DNA of 41,402 bases from Gemmatimonadota bacterium. GTDB taxonomy: Bacteria > Gemmatimonadota > Gemmatimonadetes > Palauibacterales > KS3-K002. How positions within the stretch are numbered: the stretch's first letter is position 1; each line of letters opens with the position of its first letter. Below are positions 26,719 through 39,472 of this stretch, in pieces. The stretch is taken from assembly GCA_016209945.1 (NCBI GenBank), contig JACQVD010000014.1, forward strand, positions 1 to 41,402. Direction: 5' to 3'. A program made the translations under genes and the position numbers. Under the pieces are notes generated by a model that saw only the letters and a program-made list of their open reading frames with translations, was not told the origin of the DNA and did no database searches.

Positions 26719-27282
26719 GTGAACGAGGGAGCGGTCGGAACGGTCGCGCGGAACTACGCCGAGGTTCTCCTGGAGCTCGCCCTCCAGGAGAACGTAGACG
26801 CCTATGCGCAGGCGCTCGGCGACTTCGCCGACTGGGTTCGGCGGGAGCCCGAGCTGAGGCGATTCCTGGAAACCCCGCGCGTCCCGGTCGGCGAGAAGAA
26901 AGAGCTGCTGAGGCGCGGGCTCGGGGGGAGCGTGCCCGAAGGTTTCCTCCGGTTCCTGTTCGTCCTCCTGGACAACGGGCGGCAGGCGCTCATCGGCGAG
27001 ATCGCGTCCGCGTTCTGGCGCCTCTTGAACGAACAGATGGGACGCGTGGACGCGGAGATCGTGCTGGCGAGCGAGCCGGATGCCGGGCTCCGCAATCGGA
27101 TCGAGTCCGCCGTCTCCGCCTGGGCGGGCCGTCCCGTCGTGGCGCACTATCGGATCGAGCCGAAGATCCTCGGCGGCCTCATCGTGCGGGTCGAGGACCG
27201 GGTCCTGGACGGCTCCCTCCGGCGGCGACTCGTGCAGATGCGGAAGCGGCTGCTGCAAGGGGAAGGGGCGGCGGCCGCGTGA
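26719..27282 (+). CDS. atpH: ATP synthase F1 subunit delta
   Basis: 187-residue OSCP/delta protein joining the F1 head to subunit b. It begins [20 protein letters not shown] (family N-terminal domain), and the C-terminal [23 protein letters not shown] segment is diagnostic. GTG 26719 follows GGAG at 12 bases. It lies 7 bases after atpF. Confidence 0.93.
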   Translation: MNEGAVGTVARNYAEVLLELALQENVDAYAQALGDFADWVRREPELRRFLETPRVPVGEKKELLRRGLGGSVPEGFLRFLFVLLDNGRQALIGEIASAFWRLLNEQMGRVDAEIVLASEPDAGLRNRIESAVSAWAGRPVVAHYRIEPKILGGLIVRVEDRVLDGSLRRRLVQMRKRLLQGEGAAAA

Positions 27283-27358
27283 CCCCCGGCCGGGCGGGCG
27301 GCCCGGTTGCGGTGAAACCCCAGAACGGTCAGAGTTCGGTGAACAGCGAGCATTCCAC

Positions 27359-28954
27359 ATGGCGGGTGTAGAGACACGGCTTCGGGCAGGCGAGATCAAG
27401 AAGGCGCTCCTCCAGCAGATCGAGCGCTACGAGGAAGCCCTGCGCAGCGAGGAGGTGGGCGAGGTCCTCGAGGTGAAGGATGGGGTCGCGCGCATCTGGG
27501 GCCTCTCCAAGGCCATGGCCAGCGAGATGATCGAGATCGAGTCCTCGGAGACAGGGGAGATCGTCACCGGGCTGGCCCTGAACCTGGAGGAGGACAACGT
27601 CGGCCTCGTGATCATGGGCGACTACCTCAAGCTGAAGGAGGGCGACCGGGCCCGCCGCACGGGCCGGACCCTGTCGGTCCCCGCCGGGCCGGCGTTCATC
27701 GGCCGCGTCGTGAACCCCCTGGGCGAGCCGCTCGATGGGAAGGGCCCCATCGAGGCCGCCACCCATATGAAGGTGGACCGCAAGGCGCCGGGGATCGTGT
27801 TCCGGCAGCCCGTGAAGGAGCCGCTCCAGACGGGGATCAAGGCGATCGACTCGATGATCCCCATCGGTCGCGGCCAGCGGGAGCTCATCATCGGCGACCG
27901 GGGGACGGGGAAGACGGCGATCGCGGTGGACACGATCCTCAACCAGCGCGGCGGCGACGTCGTCTGCATCTACGTGGCGATCGGGCAGAAGGCCTCCACG
28001 GTCGCCGGCGTCATCGATCGGCTTGGGCGCGAGGGTGCGATGGAGCGCACGATCGTGGTCGTGGCGACCGCGAGCGATCCGGCCACGCTCCAGTACGTCG
28101 CACCCTACTGCGGCTGCGCCATGGCGGAGTACTTCATGTACAAGGAGGGGCGCCACACCGTCTGCATCTACGACGACCTGTCGAAGCAGGCCCAGGCGTA
28201 CCGGCAGCTCTCGCTCGTGCTGCGCCGGCCGCCGGGACGCGAAGCGTACCCGGGCGACATCTTCTACAACCACTCGCGGCTCCTCGAGCGCGCGGCGAAG
28301 ATCACGGACGACACGAAGGTTCTCCGCGGCCATCCCGAGATCGAGAAGCCGGGCGGCTCTCTCACGGCGCTCCCGATCGTGGAGACGCTCGCGGGCGACG
28401 TGGCGGCGTACATCCCGACGAACGTGATCTCGATCACCGACGGGCAGATCTACCTGGAGTCCGATCTCTTCTACGCCGGCGTGCGGCCGGCGATCAACGT
28501 GGGGATCTCGGTCTCGCGGGTCGGCGGTGCGGCGCAGATCAAGGCGATGAAGAAGGTGGCGAGCCGCGTGCGCCTCGACCTGGCGCAGTACCGCGAGCTG
28601 GAGGCGTTCGCGCTCCTCGGGACCGAGCTCGATCCCGTGACCCAGCGGCAGCTGAACCGCGGGCAGCGCGTCGTCGAGGTGCTCAAGCAACTCCAGTTCG
28701 TGCCGACGCCGGTCGAGCAGCAAGTGATGATCATCTACGCGGTGACGCGCGGCCACCTGGACGACGCGCCGGTCGCGGACGTGGCGGACTGGGAGACGGG
28801 CTTCCACGAGTACATGCGGGCGACGCGCCCGGAGGTGGGGAAGGCGATCCGCGAGACGAAGGACCTCTCGGAGGACGTGGAGCGAAAGCTCCAGGCGGCG
28901 ATCGAGGAGTACCGCCGGCTCACCGTGAGCAAGAAGAAGGAGTTCGGCGCCTAG
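27359..28954 (+). CDS. atpA: ATP synthase F1 subunit alpha
   Basis: Non-catalytic nucleotide-binding subunit. The 531 residues are slightly longer than usual. Walker A GDRGTGKT is at 179-186, and the arginine finger lies in [11 protein letters not shown]. The N-terminal [20 protein letters not shown] is the delta-binding helix. A 76-base gap separates it from atpH, the largest within the operon, so an internal promoter is possible but none is convincing. Confidence 0.97.
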   Translation: MAGVETRLRAGEIKKALLQQIERYEEALRSEEVGEVLEVKDGVARIWGLSKAMASEMIEIESSETGEIVTGLALNLEEDNVGLVIMGDYLKLKEGDRARRTGRTLSVPAGPAFIGRVVNPLGEPLDGKGPIEAATHMKVDRKAPGIVFRQPVKEPLQTGIKAIDSMIPIGRGQRELIIGDRGTGKTAIAVDTILNQRGGDVVCIYVAIGQKASTVAGVIDRLGREGAMERTIVVVATASDPATLQYVAPYCGCAMAEYFMYKEGRHTVCIYDDLSKQAQAYRQLSLVLRRPPGREAYPGDIFYNHSRLLERAAKITDDTKVLRGHPEIEKPGGSLTALPIVETLAGDVAAYIPTNVISITDGQIYLESDLFYAGVRPAINVGISVSRVGGAAQIKAMKKVASRVRLDLAQYRELEAFALLGTELDPVTQRQLNRGQRVVEVLKQLQFVPTPVEQQVMIIYAVTRGHLDDAPVADVADWETGFHEYMRATRPEVGKAIRETKDLSEDVERKLQAAIEEYRRLTVSKKKEFGA

Positions 28955-28958
28955 CGCC

Positions 28959-31553
<2,595 letters not shown>

Positions 31554-31557
<4 letters not shown>

Positions 31558-32906
31558 GGGCGCTTCAGCCCGTACTCGCGGATCTTCCTGTAGAGCGTCT
31601 TGGGCGAGATCCCGAGGATCGCCGCCGCCTTCCCCTGATGCCAGCCGGTGCGCGCCAGCACCGCGGCGATGTGCTCGCGCTCCACATCGTCGAGGGGAAC
31701 GGGCTCCCCGATCGGCTGTGGCTCTGCGGCCGGGCGGAGCGGGCCCGCCTCGAGATCGGCCGGAAGGTCCTCGGGGCTGAGGATGGGACCCGACGCGAGG
31801 ATCGCGGCCCGCTCCATGATGTTCTTGAGCTCGCGCACGTTTCCCGGCCAGGGGTAGCGCTGCAGCGCTACGATCGCCTCCTCGCTGAGCTTGGGTGCAT
31901 CGGGTCTCGCGTTCGAGAGGAAGTGCTGCGCCAGTACGGCGATGTCCTCGGGCCGCTCCCGGAGCAGAGGCACGTGCACCCGGAACGTGCTCACGCGGTA
32001 GTAGAGGTCCTCCCGGAAGGCGCCGTCGCGCACCGCCCGGTCGATGTCGCGGTTCGTGGCCGCGATGAGCCGGATGTTCACCTGCACCTGTCTCGTGCCG
32101 CCCACGCGGAAGAAGGCTCCCATCTCCAGCGCGCGCAGGAGCTTGGCCTGGAGGCGCGGCACCAACTCCACGATCTCATCCATGAGCACGGTTCCGCCGT
32201 CGGCGAGCTCGAAGAGCCCGAGCTTGCGCGTCGTGGCGCCCGTGAAGGCCCCCCGTTCGTGCCCGAAGAGCTCGGACTCCAGCAGGGTATCCTGAATGGC
32301 CGCGCAGTTGATGTCCACGAGCGGGGCCGCGCCGCGCTGCGACAGCCGGTGGATGCCCCGGGCCACGAGCTCCTTCCCGACGCCCGACTCGCCCGTGACG
32401 AGGACGGGGTTGTCGGTGGGCGCGATCTTGCGAACGAGTTCGAGCACGCGGTGCATCCCGCCGGCGGTCACGATCTCCGGGAAGATCTCGTGGCGGGAGA
32501 GCCGAGCCTGGAGCCGGGTGTTCTCGCGGCGCAGGAGCCGGGCCTCGTACGCCTTGCGGATCTTGATCTCGAGTTCCTCGGGCCTGCACGGCTTCGGGAC
32601 GTAGTCCTCGGCGCCAAGCTTCACGGCGGCCACGGCGGTCTCCACCGTGGCGTTCCCGGTGAGCATGATGACCTCGGGTGGGGCGTCCGCCTGCCGGATC
32701 TCCCGCAGGACGGCGATCCCGTCCAGGTCCGGCAGGATGAGGTCGAGGACCGCGACGTCGAACTCGTCCTCCTGGAGGCGGCGGAGCGCCTCGCGGCCTT
32801 CGTACGCGACGTCCACGCGAAAGCCGCGCTTGCGGAGCTGGGCGCTCAGGATCCGGGCGAACTCGACGTTGTCGTCGGCGAGGAGGACCCGGATCTCAGA
32901 CGCCAT
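31554..32906 (-). CDS. NtrC-family sigma-54-dependent response regulator
   Basis: 450 residues: an intact receiver (Asp11, Asp12, phospho-acceptor Asp55 in VLDLILPD, Thr83, Lys105), an AAA+ domain with Walker A GESGVGKE (173-180), GAFTGA (220-225) and GTVLMDE, and a C-terminal Fis helix-turn-helix (GKAAAILGISPKTLYRKIREYG). It starts inside the end of the kinase gene (11-base overlap), so the pair is coupled. A likely target is the divergent HD-GYP gene with its sigma-54 promoter. Confidence 0.93.
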
Positions 32907-34455
32907 CGGTGGGCTTCGCGACCGGGAGCACGACGCGGAAGTTGCTGCCGACGCCGAGCGTCGAGTTCACCTCGATTCGCCCGCCGTGCTCGCTGATGAT
33001 GCCGTGGCAGATGGAGAGGCCCAGGCCCGTCCCCTTGCCCGCCGGCTTCGTGGTGTAGAACGGCTCGAAGATCCTCGGAAGGTCGGAGGGTGCTATGCCG
33101 CACCCGGTGTCGATGAACGAGACGGCCACCTCGCCCTCGCTCGCCATCTCGGAGCGGACGCGGAGCTCGCCCTCCTCTCCCATGGCGTCCAGGGCGTTCA
33201 GGGCGAGCGCTACGAACACCTGGACGAGCGCGTCGGCATTCGCCCAGACGCGTAGGAGATCGTACACGTACTCGCGCTGGACGCGGATCTTCCGGAAGCG
33301 GCCGTGGTGCTGGAGCAGCCGCAGCGCCTCGTCCACGATCTCCTGAACGTCCACCTCCGCCTTCTCGCTCGGCGCCGGCCGGCTGAAAGACAGGAGGTCG
33401 CGCGCGATCTGTGTGCAGCGGTCCACTTCGGCCTCGATGACCGCCAGCAGGTCCGCCTCCTCCGCCGACGCGTGATCCTTGAGGGCGGCGGTGCAGGCGG
33501 CGATCGTGGCCAGCGGGTTGTTGATCTCGTGCATGACGCCGGCCACCATCTGGCCGAGGGCGGCCAGCTTTTCCGCGTGGGCGATCTGTTCCTGCGCCCG
33601 CCGCTGCTCGGTGATGTCCTCGCCGATCGTGATCACGTGCGTGACCTCGTCGCGCTCGCCGAGGCGCATCGGCACCTTCGTGATATAGAAGTGGCGGCGC
33701 TCGTTCGGCGGTCCCGTCTCGACCTCGTAGCTGTAGAGGCGGCCCGTCCGGAAGATGTCGTCGAGCTCGGCCTGGAGCTTCTCGCGAGGCTGCCGGTGCA
33801 ACACGTCGAAGACGCGTTGCCCGATCGCGTCCTCGCGCGCGATCCCCTGGGTCCCCGTCTCGCGCATCTGGTTCCAGGCGACGATGCGGTAGTGGCGATC
33901 GACGACGTACAGGCCGATGGGCAGCGCATCCACGACCGCGTCCATGAACTCCTTCTTAGACGCGCGGGGGCGAGCCGAAGGGCCCGTGAGAAGCGCGCAT
34001 CGCGCCGCGAAAGCGAGGAGCTGTGCCGCGGGTTGGAGGGCGTCCAGATGCGATCCGCTTGCAACCCAGAGCCCGAGGAGGTCCCCGCCATGCCGCAGCG
34101 GCCAGGCGACGTGAGACGCTCCCGGCGCGAGGGCGAGCCCTGCCAGCGGGGGAGTGCCGGCGTCCCACCACACCGGGTCGCGAAGACCGGCAACCCAGCG
34201 GCCTATGCGGCCGGTGAGATCGTCCGGGAAGCTCAGGTCAGAAGGGTGTGCCGCCGCCATCCGCCATCCCGCGTCGTTGAGCCAGAGAGCGGAGACGAGG
34301 CCGGTCTCGGCTCCCAAGAGGCGGAGCGCGTCGGCGAACGCGTCCACGCCGCCCTTCCGGAGAATCTCTCCCAGTCGCAGATAGTCCCCGAGCTCGAGCC
34401 GCCACTTGTCGCTTGTCGGGCGACGTCTCCCTGTTGCTGCTGTTCGGTTCTTCAC
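32896..34455 (-). CDS. Cytoplasmic PAS sensor histidine kinase (NtrB/AtoS-like)
   Basis: 519 residues from GTG 34455. A GAF-like N-terminal region (about 30-160), a PAS domain (about 170-295, GLYVVDRHYRIVAWN), a HisKA phosphoacceptor in KLAALGQMVAGVMHEINNPL, and a HATPase with N box NALDAM, G1 DTGCGIAP and G2 KGTGLGLSI. No transmembrane segment is seen, so it probably senses a cytosolic signal. Upstream in-frame codons to 34608 run through the predicted promoter and are excluded. Confidence 0.9.
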   Translation of the reverse strand: MKNRTAATGRRRPTSDKWRLELGDYLRLGEILRKGGVDAFADALRLLGAETGLVSALWLNDAGWRMAAAHPSDLSFPDDLTGRIGRWVAGLRDPVWWDAGTPPLAGLALAPGASHVAWPLRHGGDLLGLWVASGSHLDALQPAAQLLAFAARCALLTGPSARPRASKKEFMDAVVDALPIGLYVVDRHYRIVAWNQMRETGTQGIAREDAIGQRVFDVLHRQPREKLQAELDDIFRTGRLYSYEVETGPPNERRHFYITKVPMRLGERDEVTHVITIGEDITEQRRAQEQIAHAEKLAALGQMVAGVMHEINNPLATIAACTAALKDHASAEEADLLAVIEAEVDRCTQIARDLLSFSRPAPSEKAEVDVQEIVDEALRLLQHHGRFRKIRVQREYVYDLLRVWANADALVQVFVALALNALDAMGEEGELRVRSEMASEGEVAVSFIDTGCGIAPSDLPRIFEPFYTTKPAGKGTGLGLSICHGIISEHGGRIEVNSTLGVGSNFRVVLPVAKPTDGV

Positions 34456-34495
34456 GGGCTTTCCGGATGGGGGCGCGGCAGCGAGTAAGCGCTGC

Positions 34496-34524
34496 ACAAT
34501 ACGTGGCCTTGGCGGCAGAAACAA
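34496..34524 (-). promoter_or_regulatory. Sigma-70-like promoter for kinase/regulator operon
   Basis: On the - strand TTGTTT and TATTGT with a 17-base spacer. The predicted start near 34489 precedes GTG 34455 by about 34 bases. Confidence 0.35.
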
Positions 34525-34610
34525 GCACTTTTCGGTCAAAGTGTCCTTTCGGGCCGTAGTTTTGACCCAAGCCTCCCGCCGTATGCGCCTCTCGGGCCCG
34601 GGGTTCAAAT

Positions 34611-34641
34611 CCGTAATCCATTAGATTCCAATACGTTACGG
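34611..34641. promoter_or_regulatory. Possible activator site upstream of the HD-GYP gene
   Basis: CCGTAA and TTACGG form inverted arms with a 19-base spacer, centred about 65 bases before the predicted transcription start. A candidate enhancer site for the NtrC-type regulator; the arms are short. Confidence 0.25.
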
Positions 34642-34664
34642 GACTGAAGCGCGATAGCCGGGTC

Positions 34665-34680
34665 GGGTACGCCGCTTGCC
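34665..34680 (+). promoter_or_regulatory. Predicted sigma-54 promoter of the HD-GYP/GGDEF gene
   Basis: GGGTACGCCGCTTGCC matches TGGCACG-N4-TTGC at GG, ACG and TTGC with exact -24/-12 spacing. The start is expected near 34691, just before the GGAGGGG ribosome-binding site (34702-34708). Confidence 0.5.
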
Positions 34681-34715
34681 CTTCTTCTAGCCGGCCCCCG
34701 CGGAGGGGAGCGCCC

Positions 34716-36686
34716 ATGCGGCGGCCTGACAAGAGGAGTCCTGTGAAAGGCACCCGAGCCAATCCCCCCAGGCGGCTCTGGGGCGTCGCAGTACTTGCTA
34801 CGCTGGCGGCGACGCCGCTGGCGTACGAGGCGCTCACGGCCTCCGCGTGGACGCGCGTCCTGTGGGCCGCGCTCTTCCTCGGCATAGCGCTCGGGAGCGC
34901 GGGCTATGTGTGGAGGCACCTGACGAGGGAGGCCGAGGCTCTCCGCCAGGTGAAAGGGCTGCACGGGGCCATGCTCGAAGTGCTCGCCCTCGCGATCGAT
35001 GCCAAGGACCAGGTCACCCTCGGTCACGCGCGGCGTGTCCAGATCTTCGCGAGCGAGCTCGCCCAGGCCCTCCGGTTGCCTGAGTCCACGGTCACGGCGC
35101 TCGAGCAGGCTGCGCTGCTGCACGATGTCGGCCTTCTGGCGATTCCCGAGTACATCCTGCACAAGCCCGGGCCCTTGACCGAAGCGGAGTGGGCCAAGGT
35201 GCGGCTCCACCCCGTCACGGGGGCTGCGCTCCTGGAGCGCGCGCCGTTCCCGGCCGAGGTCGTGGAAGCCGTCCGACATCACCACGAGCGCTGGGACGGC
35301 GGGGGCTACCCGGCGGGGCTACGGGGCGAAGAGATCCCGCTGGGGGCGCGCATCCTCGCCGTGGTGGATTGCTACGACGCGCTCCTCTCGGAGCGGCCGT
35401 ACCGGCTCGGCTACTCGCGCGAAGAGGCGCGTACCGTGCTCGAGCGCGAGGCGGGCCAGAGCCTCGACCCGAGCCTCGTCGGACACTTCCTCCTGATCGT
35501 GGAAGCGGCCGAAGCGAAGGTGAAGGCCGTCGAGCACGGCGATCCGCTCCTCTCGCGACATGCCCCGTCGGCCGACGAGCCTTTGGAGTCCCAGAGGGCG
35601 GCGCCCCATTCGATCACGACGCCCCTCGGCGATATCGCAGCGGCGCGCCGCGAGATCGTCTCGCTCTACGAGATCGCGCAGACGCTCGGCGCGAGCCTGA
35701 ACCTCGACGAGGTGCTCCCCATCATCTCGGCGAAGCTGGAGCGCATCGTGGGGTTCGGGACCTGCGTGATCTACCTCGTCGAGGGCGAGGACCTGCGGGC
35801 GGTGCATGCGCGCGGCCGGCACGCGGAGCGCTTGCGCGGCGTCACGCTGGGCGCGGGCGAGGGACTCAGCGGATGGGTGGCCAGGACGGGGGTTCGCGCG
35901 GTGGGCGGGAAGCCGGCGCTCGACCTCCGCCCGTTCCTCGGGACCGGGGCCGACGAGTTCACGAACTCGGCGATCCTCCCCCTCAAGGATCGCGACGGCT
36001 CGACGCGCGGCGTGCTGGCACTCTACACCGACTGGCCGGGCGGCTACTCCGATGATGCGCTTCGCGTGCTCGATATCGTGGCGCAGCACGCGGGCGTCGC
36101 GGTGGGGAACGCGCTCGACTACGAGCGGACCCACGAGGTCGCCCACACGGACCTGCTGACGGGTCTCCGGAATTCCCGGTTCCTGTACGCGTTCCTCGAC
36201 CGCGAGTTGCAGCGGGCGGCGCAGACCGGCCAGCCGCTGGCCATCCTGATGATGGACCTGGACCGCTTCAAGCGCGTCAACGACCTCTACGGCCACCACA
36301 TCGGCGACGAGATGCTGAAGAAGGTGGCGAGCCGGGTCCAGAGCGAGCTGCGGTATGCCGACGACCTCTTGGCTCGCTATGCGGGCGACGAGTTCATCGC
36401 GGTGCTCCCGAACATCTCCGTGGATCACCTCCCGGCCCTCACGGCGCGCATCAAGGAGTCCGTGGAGAACTGCCGGATGACGGTTCGGAAAGGGCGCGTC
36501 GTGGGCGTGGGCGTGAGCATCGGCGAGGCGGTCTTCCCGCGCGACGGGCGCACGGCCGAGGACCTCTTCATGGTCGCGGACCAGCGGATGTACCGTGACA
36601 AACAAAGCAGGCGGGAGCAGGAGAGCTACCACCCCGAGGTCATCCCGCTCCTGCTGAGGAACGCGGAGGGGATCGGAGACCACTAG
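34716..36686 (+). CDS. Membrane HD-GYP/GAF/GGDEF cyclic-di-GMP protein
   Basis: 656 residues. Two N-terminal transmembrane helices (about 21-37, 46-64), an HD-GYP phosphodiesterase domain (about 85-270: His104, HD at 136-137, HHE at 189-191, GGYP at 196-199), a GAF domain (about 310-465) and a C-terminal GGDEF domain (470-640) with AGDEF at 556-560. The RxxD inhibitory site is not in register (YADD at 547-550). It could both make and degrade c-di-GMP, with GAF as sensor. GGAGGGG lies 7 bases before the ATG. It is divergent from a sigma-54 two-component system. Confidence 0.92.
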   Translation: MRRPDKRSPVKGTRANPPRRLWGVAVLATLAATPLAYEALTASAWTRVLWAALFLGIALGSAGYVWRHLTREAEALRQVKGLHGAMLEVLALAIDAKDQVTLGHARRVQIFASELAQALRLPESTVTALEQAALLHDVGLLAIPEYILHKPGPLTEAEWAKVRLHPVTGAALLERAPFPAEVVEAVRHHHERWDGGGYPAGLRGEEIPLGARILAVVDCYDALLSERPYRLGYSREEARTVLEREAGQSLDPSLVGHFLLIVEAAEAKVKAVEHGDPLLSRHAPSADEPLESQRAAPHSITTPLGDIAAARREIVSLYEIAQTLGASLNLDEVLPIISAKLERIVGFGTCVIYLVEGEDLRAVHARGRHAERLRGVTLGAGEGLSGWVARTGVRAVGGKPALDLRPFLGTGADEFTNSAILPLKDRDGSTRGVLALYTDWPGGYSDDALRVLDIVAQHAGVAVGNALDYERTHEVAHTDLLTGLRNSRFLYAFLDRELQRAAQTGQPLAILMMDLDRFKRVNDLYGHHIGDEMLKKVASRVQSELRYADDLLARYAGDEFIAVLPNISVDHLPALTARIKESVENCRMTVRKGRVVGVGVSIGEAVFPRDGRTAEDLFMVADQRMYRDKQSRREQESYHPEVIPLLLRNAEGIGDH

Positions 36687-36701
36687 AACGGGCCTGCCGG
36701 T

Positions 36702-36763
36702 GCGCGCCGTGGGCCGCCTCGGCTCACCGTTGCCGAGTTCGCCTCGGCCGCCCACGAGCGCGC
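36702..36763. terminator. Long imperfect stem-loop after the HD-GYP gene
   Basis: GCGCGCCGTGGGC and GCCCACGAGCGCGC pair with one bulge and continue inward imperfectly. It begins 16 bases after the stop codon, between convergent genes. There is no T run, so factor-dependent or bidirectional termination is only a suggestion. Confidence 0.4.
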
Positions 36764-36905
36764 CAGGGAGGCCTCGTCGCACGACGATTGGGACCCGGTG
36801 GTTGCGTGAGGTCATAAGAAATGCGTTCGACTTGGCGGGAGTCGGCGCAGGGCTGGAGCGCAACCCCCGGGTCTCTATTTTTCCGCTCGGGTCGGGCGTT
36901 TTCCG

Positions 36906-38141
36906 TCAGTCGATCGCCTGGAGGATCGCGGCCTTCAGGTACCACGTCTCCGGGATCGTGAGCACGACGGGATGGTCCGCCGCCTGCCCCCGCAGCGCGC
37001 ACAGCCGAACCCGACGGCCGCTATCCGCGCACGCCGAGCGGAGCATACGCAGGAAGTCCGGGACCTGCAGATGGTAGCTACAGCTCGCCGTGAAGAGGTG
37101 GCCGCCCGGCGCTAGAAGCTCGAGGCTTCGCAGGTTGATCTCCTTGTAGGCGGCGGTGGCGCGCGGGAGGGCGGCCCGCGTCTTCGCGAACGCGGGCGGG
37201 TCGAGGACGATGACGTCGTAGCGCGCGCCGCGCGCGAGCTCGGCGCGGAGAAAATCGAAGGCGTTCGCCTCGTGGGCGCGGACCACCGCGCCCATGCCGT
37301 TCCGTTCGGCGTTCTCGCGGGTGCGGGCGATGGCGGCCGCCGAGCTGTCCAGCGCGACGACCTCGTCCGCTCCCGCCGCCGCCAGATGCAGCGCGAACAA
37401 ACCGTGATAACAGAAGGCGTCCAGCGCGCGCCCCCGGGCGAGGGCTCGCACGGCGATCCGGTTCTCCCGCTGGTCGAGGAAGGCACCCGTCTTCTGCCCG
37501 TCCCACAGCGCCGCGAGGTAGCGCGCGCTCCCTTCCCGAACCTCCACGCCCTTGGGCACCTCGCCGTGCAGCAGGACGACCTCGCGGGAAAGCGCCTCGT
37601 GCGTGCGGACCGGCGGGTCATTGCGCGCTAGGATCCCGTTCGGACACAGACACTCGACGAGCTCGTGCGTGAGGACGTCGCGGACCCGCTCGGCGCCCGC
37701 CGACAGGGTTTGGAGGACCAGGTAGTCCCCGTACCGATCCACGATGATCGACGGGAACCCGTCGGCCTCGGCGTGTACGATCCGGTATGCCGTCGCGTCG
37801 ATCTCGAGGGACTGCCGGTACGCCAGCGCCTCTTCGAGGCGCCGGCGCCAGAAGCGCGGATCGGGTGGTGGCGGATCGACCTCGGCGGGGGCCAGCCAGC
37901 GAAGCGAGATCTGGGACTGCGGGCTCCAGAACGCCCATCCGAGAGGTTCGCCGTGTGGGCCCTCCAGGGCTACGACGCCTGGCTCTTCTGCCGGAGCCCG
38001 CAGGAGATCGCCCCGATAGACCCAGGGGTGACCGTGGCTCAGGCGGGCGGCCCCGTGGGCGCTGATCCTCGCCCGAGGTACGGGTTGCGACTCGGAGGTG
38101 GAGGCCACGGCCGCGCAATGTAGAAGGGCAGGGACGGCCAT
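36906..38141 (-). CDS. rlmI: RlmI-type class I SAM-dependent rRNA methyltransferase
   Basis: 411 residues: an N-terminal PUA-like domain (about 20-90, LSHGHPWVYRGDL), a central EEHEE-type domain and a Rossmann methyltransferase domain (ALDAFCYHGLFALHLAAAGADEVVALDSS; catalytic DPPAFAKTRAAL; TASCSYHL with a conserved Cys). The family methylates C5 of C1962 in 23S rRNA in E. coli (RlmI). ATG 38141 is used; GTG 38108 is an alternative. It is divergent from the 23S gene. The exact target is inferred. Confidence 0.85.
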   Translation of the reverse strand: MAVPALLHCAAVASTSESQPVPRARISAHGAARLSHGHPWVYRGDLLRAPAEEPGVVALEGPHGEPLGWAFWSPQSQISLRWLAPAEVDPPPPDPRFWRRRLEEALAYRQSLEIDATAYRIVHAEADGFPSIIVDRYGDYLVLQTLSAGAERVRDVLTHELVECLCPNGILARNDPPVRTHEALSREVVLLHGEVPKGVEVREGSARYLAALWDGQKTGAFLDQRENRIAVRALARGRALDAFCYHGLFALHLAAAGADEVVALDSSAAAIARTRENAERNGMGAVVRAHEANAFDFLRAELARGARYDVIVLDPPAFAKTRAALPRATAAYKEINLRSLELLAPGGHLFTASCSYHLQVPDFLRMLRSACADSGRRVRLCALRGQAADHPVVLTIPETWYLKAAILQAID

Positions 38142-38165
38142 GCGAATTGCGAGTGGCGTGGTCGC

Positions 38166-38194
38166 TTGACTCCCAGCCGCTCGGCGGCTAAACT
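38166..38194 (+). promoter_or_regulatory. Sigma-70 promoter of the 23S rRNA gene
   Basis: TTGACT and TAAACT with an ideal 17-base spacer, followed by a start near 38201. Its presence directly before the 23S gene supports independent transcription. Confidence 0.65.
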
Positions 38195-38218
38195 CCAGTG
38201 CTTGCCGTTAAACGGCAC

Positions 38219-38230
38219 TGCTGTTTGACA
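38219..38230 (+). promoter_or_regulatory. boxA-like antitermination site
   Basis: TGCTGTTTGACA matches the E. coli rrn boxA TGCTCTTTAACA at 10 of 12 bases. It lies just downstream of the promoter and 40 bases before the 23S 5' end, as expected for Nus-factor antitermination of rRNA. Confidence 0.6.
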
Positions 38231-38449
38231 ACTCGGGGTGTTGTGGGGATCTGGGTTTTTTGGGGCTTAGGTATCGAGCGTGAAGGGCGCAAGGTGGATG
38301 CCTTGGCACAGGCGGGCGACGAAGGACGTGGCAAGCTGCGATAAGCCCGGGGGAGCCGCAAGCGAGCTTTGATCCCGGGATCTCCGAATGGGGAAACCCG
38401 GCTCGGGGAAACCCGAGCCATCCTGTGTGCGCAAGCGCATGGGAGGCAG

Positions 38450-38484
<35 letters not shown>

Positions 38485-38808
38485 AGAGAGAGCAACGCGA
38501 TTCCCTTAGTAGCGGCGAGCGAACGGGGAAGAGCCCAAACCGTGCCGGTGCAGAAGGCCGGAGCCGTTGCCGGTACGGGGTTGTAGGGTCCGGCCGCTGA
38601 CCTCTCCGGGGGTCAGGGGGAGTTACCAATCGTCTCGTGAGTCGAACGGTCTGGAAAGGCCGACCACAGAGGGTGACGGTCCCGTAGGCGAAAACGAGGC
38701 GACTCCCTAGGCCGGGTTCCTGAGTAGGCCGGGACACGTGAAATCCCGGTCGAATCCGGGGGGACCATCCTCCAAGGCTAAATACTTGCCTGTGACCGAT
38801 AGTGCACG

Positions 38809-38839
<31 letters not shown>

Positions 38840-39430
38840 TAGCGGGGAGTGAAATAGAACCTGAAACCTTGTGCCTGGGAGCGGTGGGAGGGGTGAAACT
38901 CATGCTCTTCGGAGTGTGGGGCCCTGACCGCGTGCCATTTGCATTATGATCCGGCGAGTTGCCCTTGCGGGCGAGGTTAAGGGCTTAAGGCCCGGAGCCG
39001 TAGCGAAAGCGAGTCCGAAACGGGCGTCGAGTTCGCAGGGGCAGACCCGAAGCCAGTCGATCTACCCATGGCCAGGATGAAGCGAGGGTAAAACCTCGTG
39101 GAGGTCCGCACCGTTGTGGGTTGAAAACCGCTCGGATGAGCTGTGGGTGGGAGTGAAAGGCTAATCAAGACTGGAGATAGCTGGTTCTCCCCGAAACATA
39201 TTGGGGTATGGCCTCTGGGAGGTGACTTCGGGAGGTAGAGCACTGGATGGGCTAGGGGGTCTAACAACCTACCAAACCCAACCAAACTCCGAATGCCTGG
39301 AGTCGGACCCAGGGAGACAGTGTGCGGGCGATAATGTCCGTACGCGAGAGGAAAAGAATCCAGACCATCCGCTAAGGTCCCGGAGTGCTGGCTAAGTGGC
39401 GAAAAGGATGTGGGTGCGCTGAGACAGCTG

Positions 39431-39472
<42 letters not shown>

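Noticed and set aside
27296-27311. Sigma-54-like GG-N10-GC before atpA
   Set aside because: Only the GG and TTGC match. In a GC-rich gap this is expected by chance, and the operon context gives no need for it.
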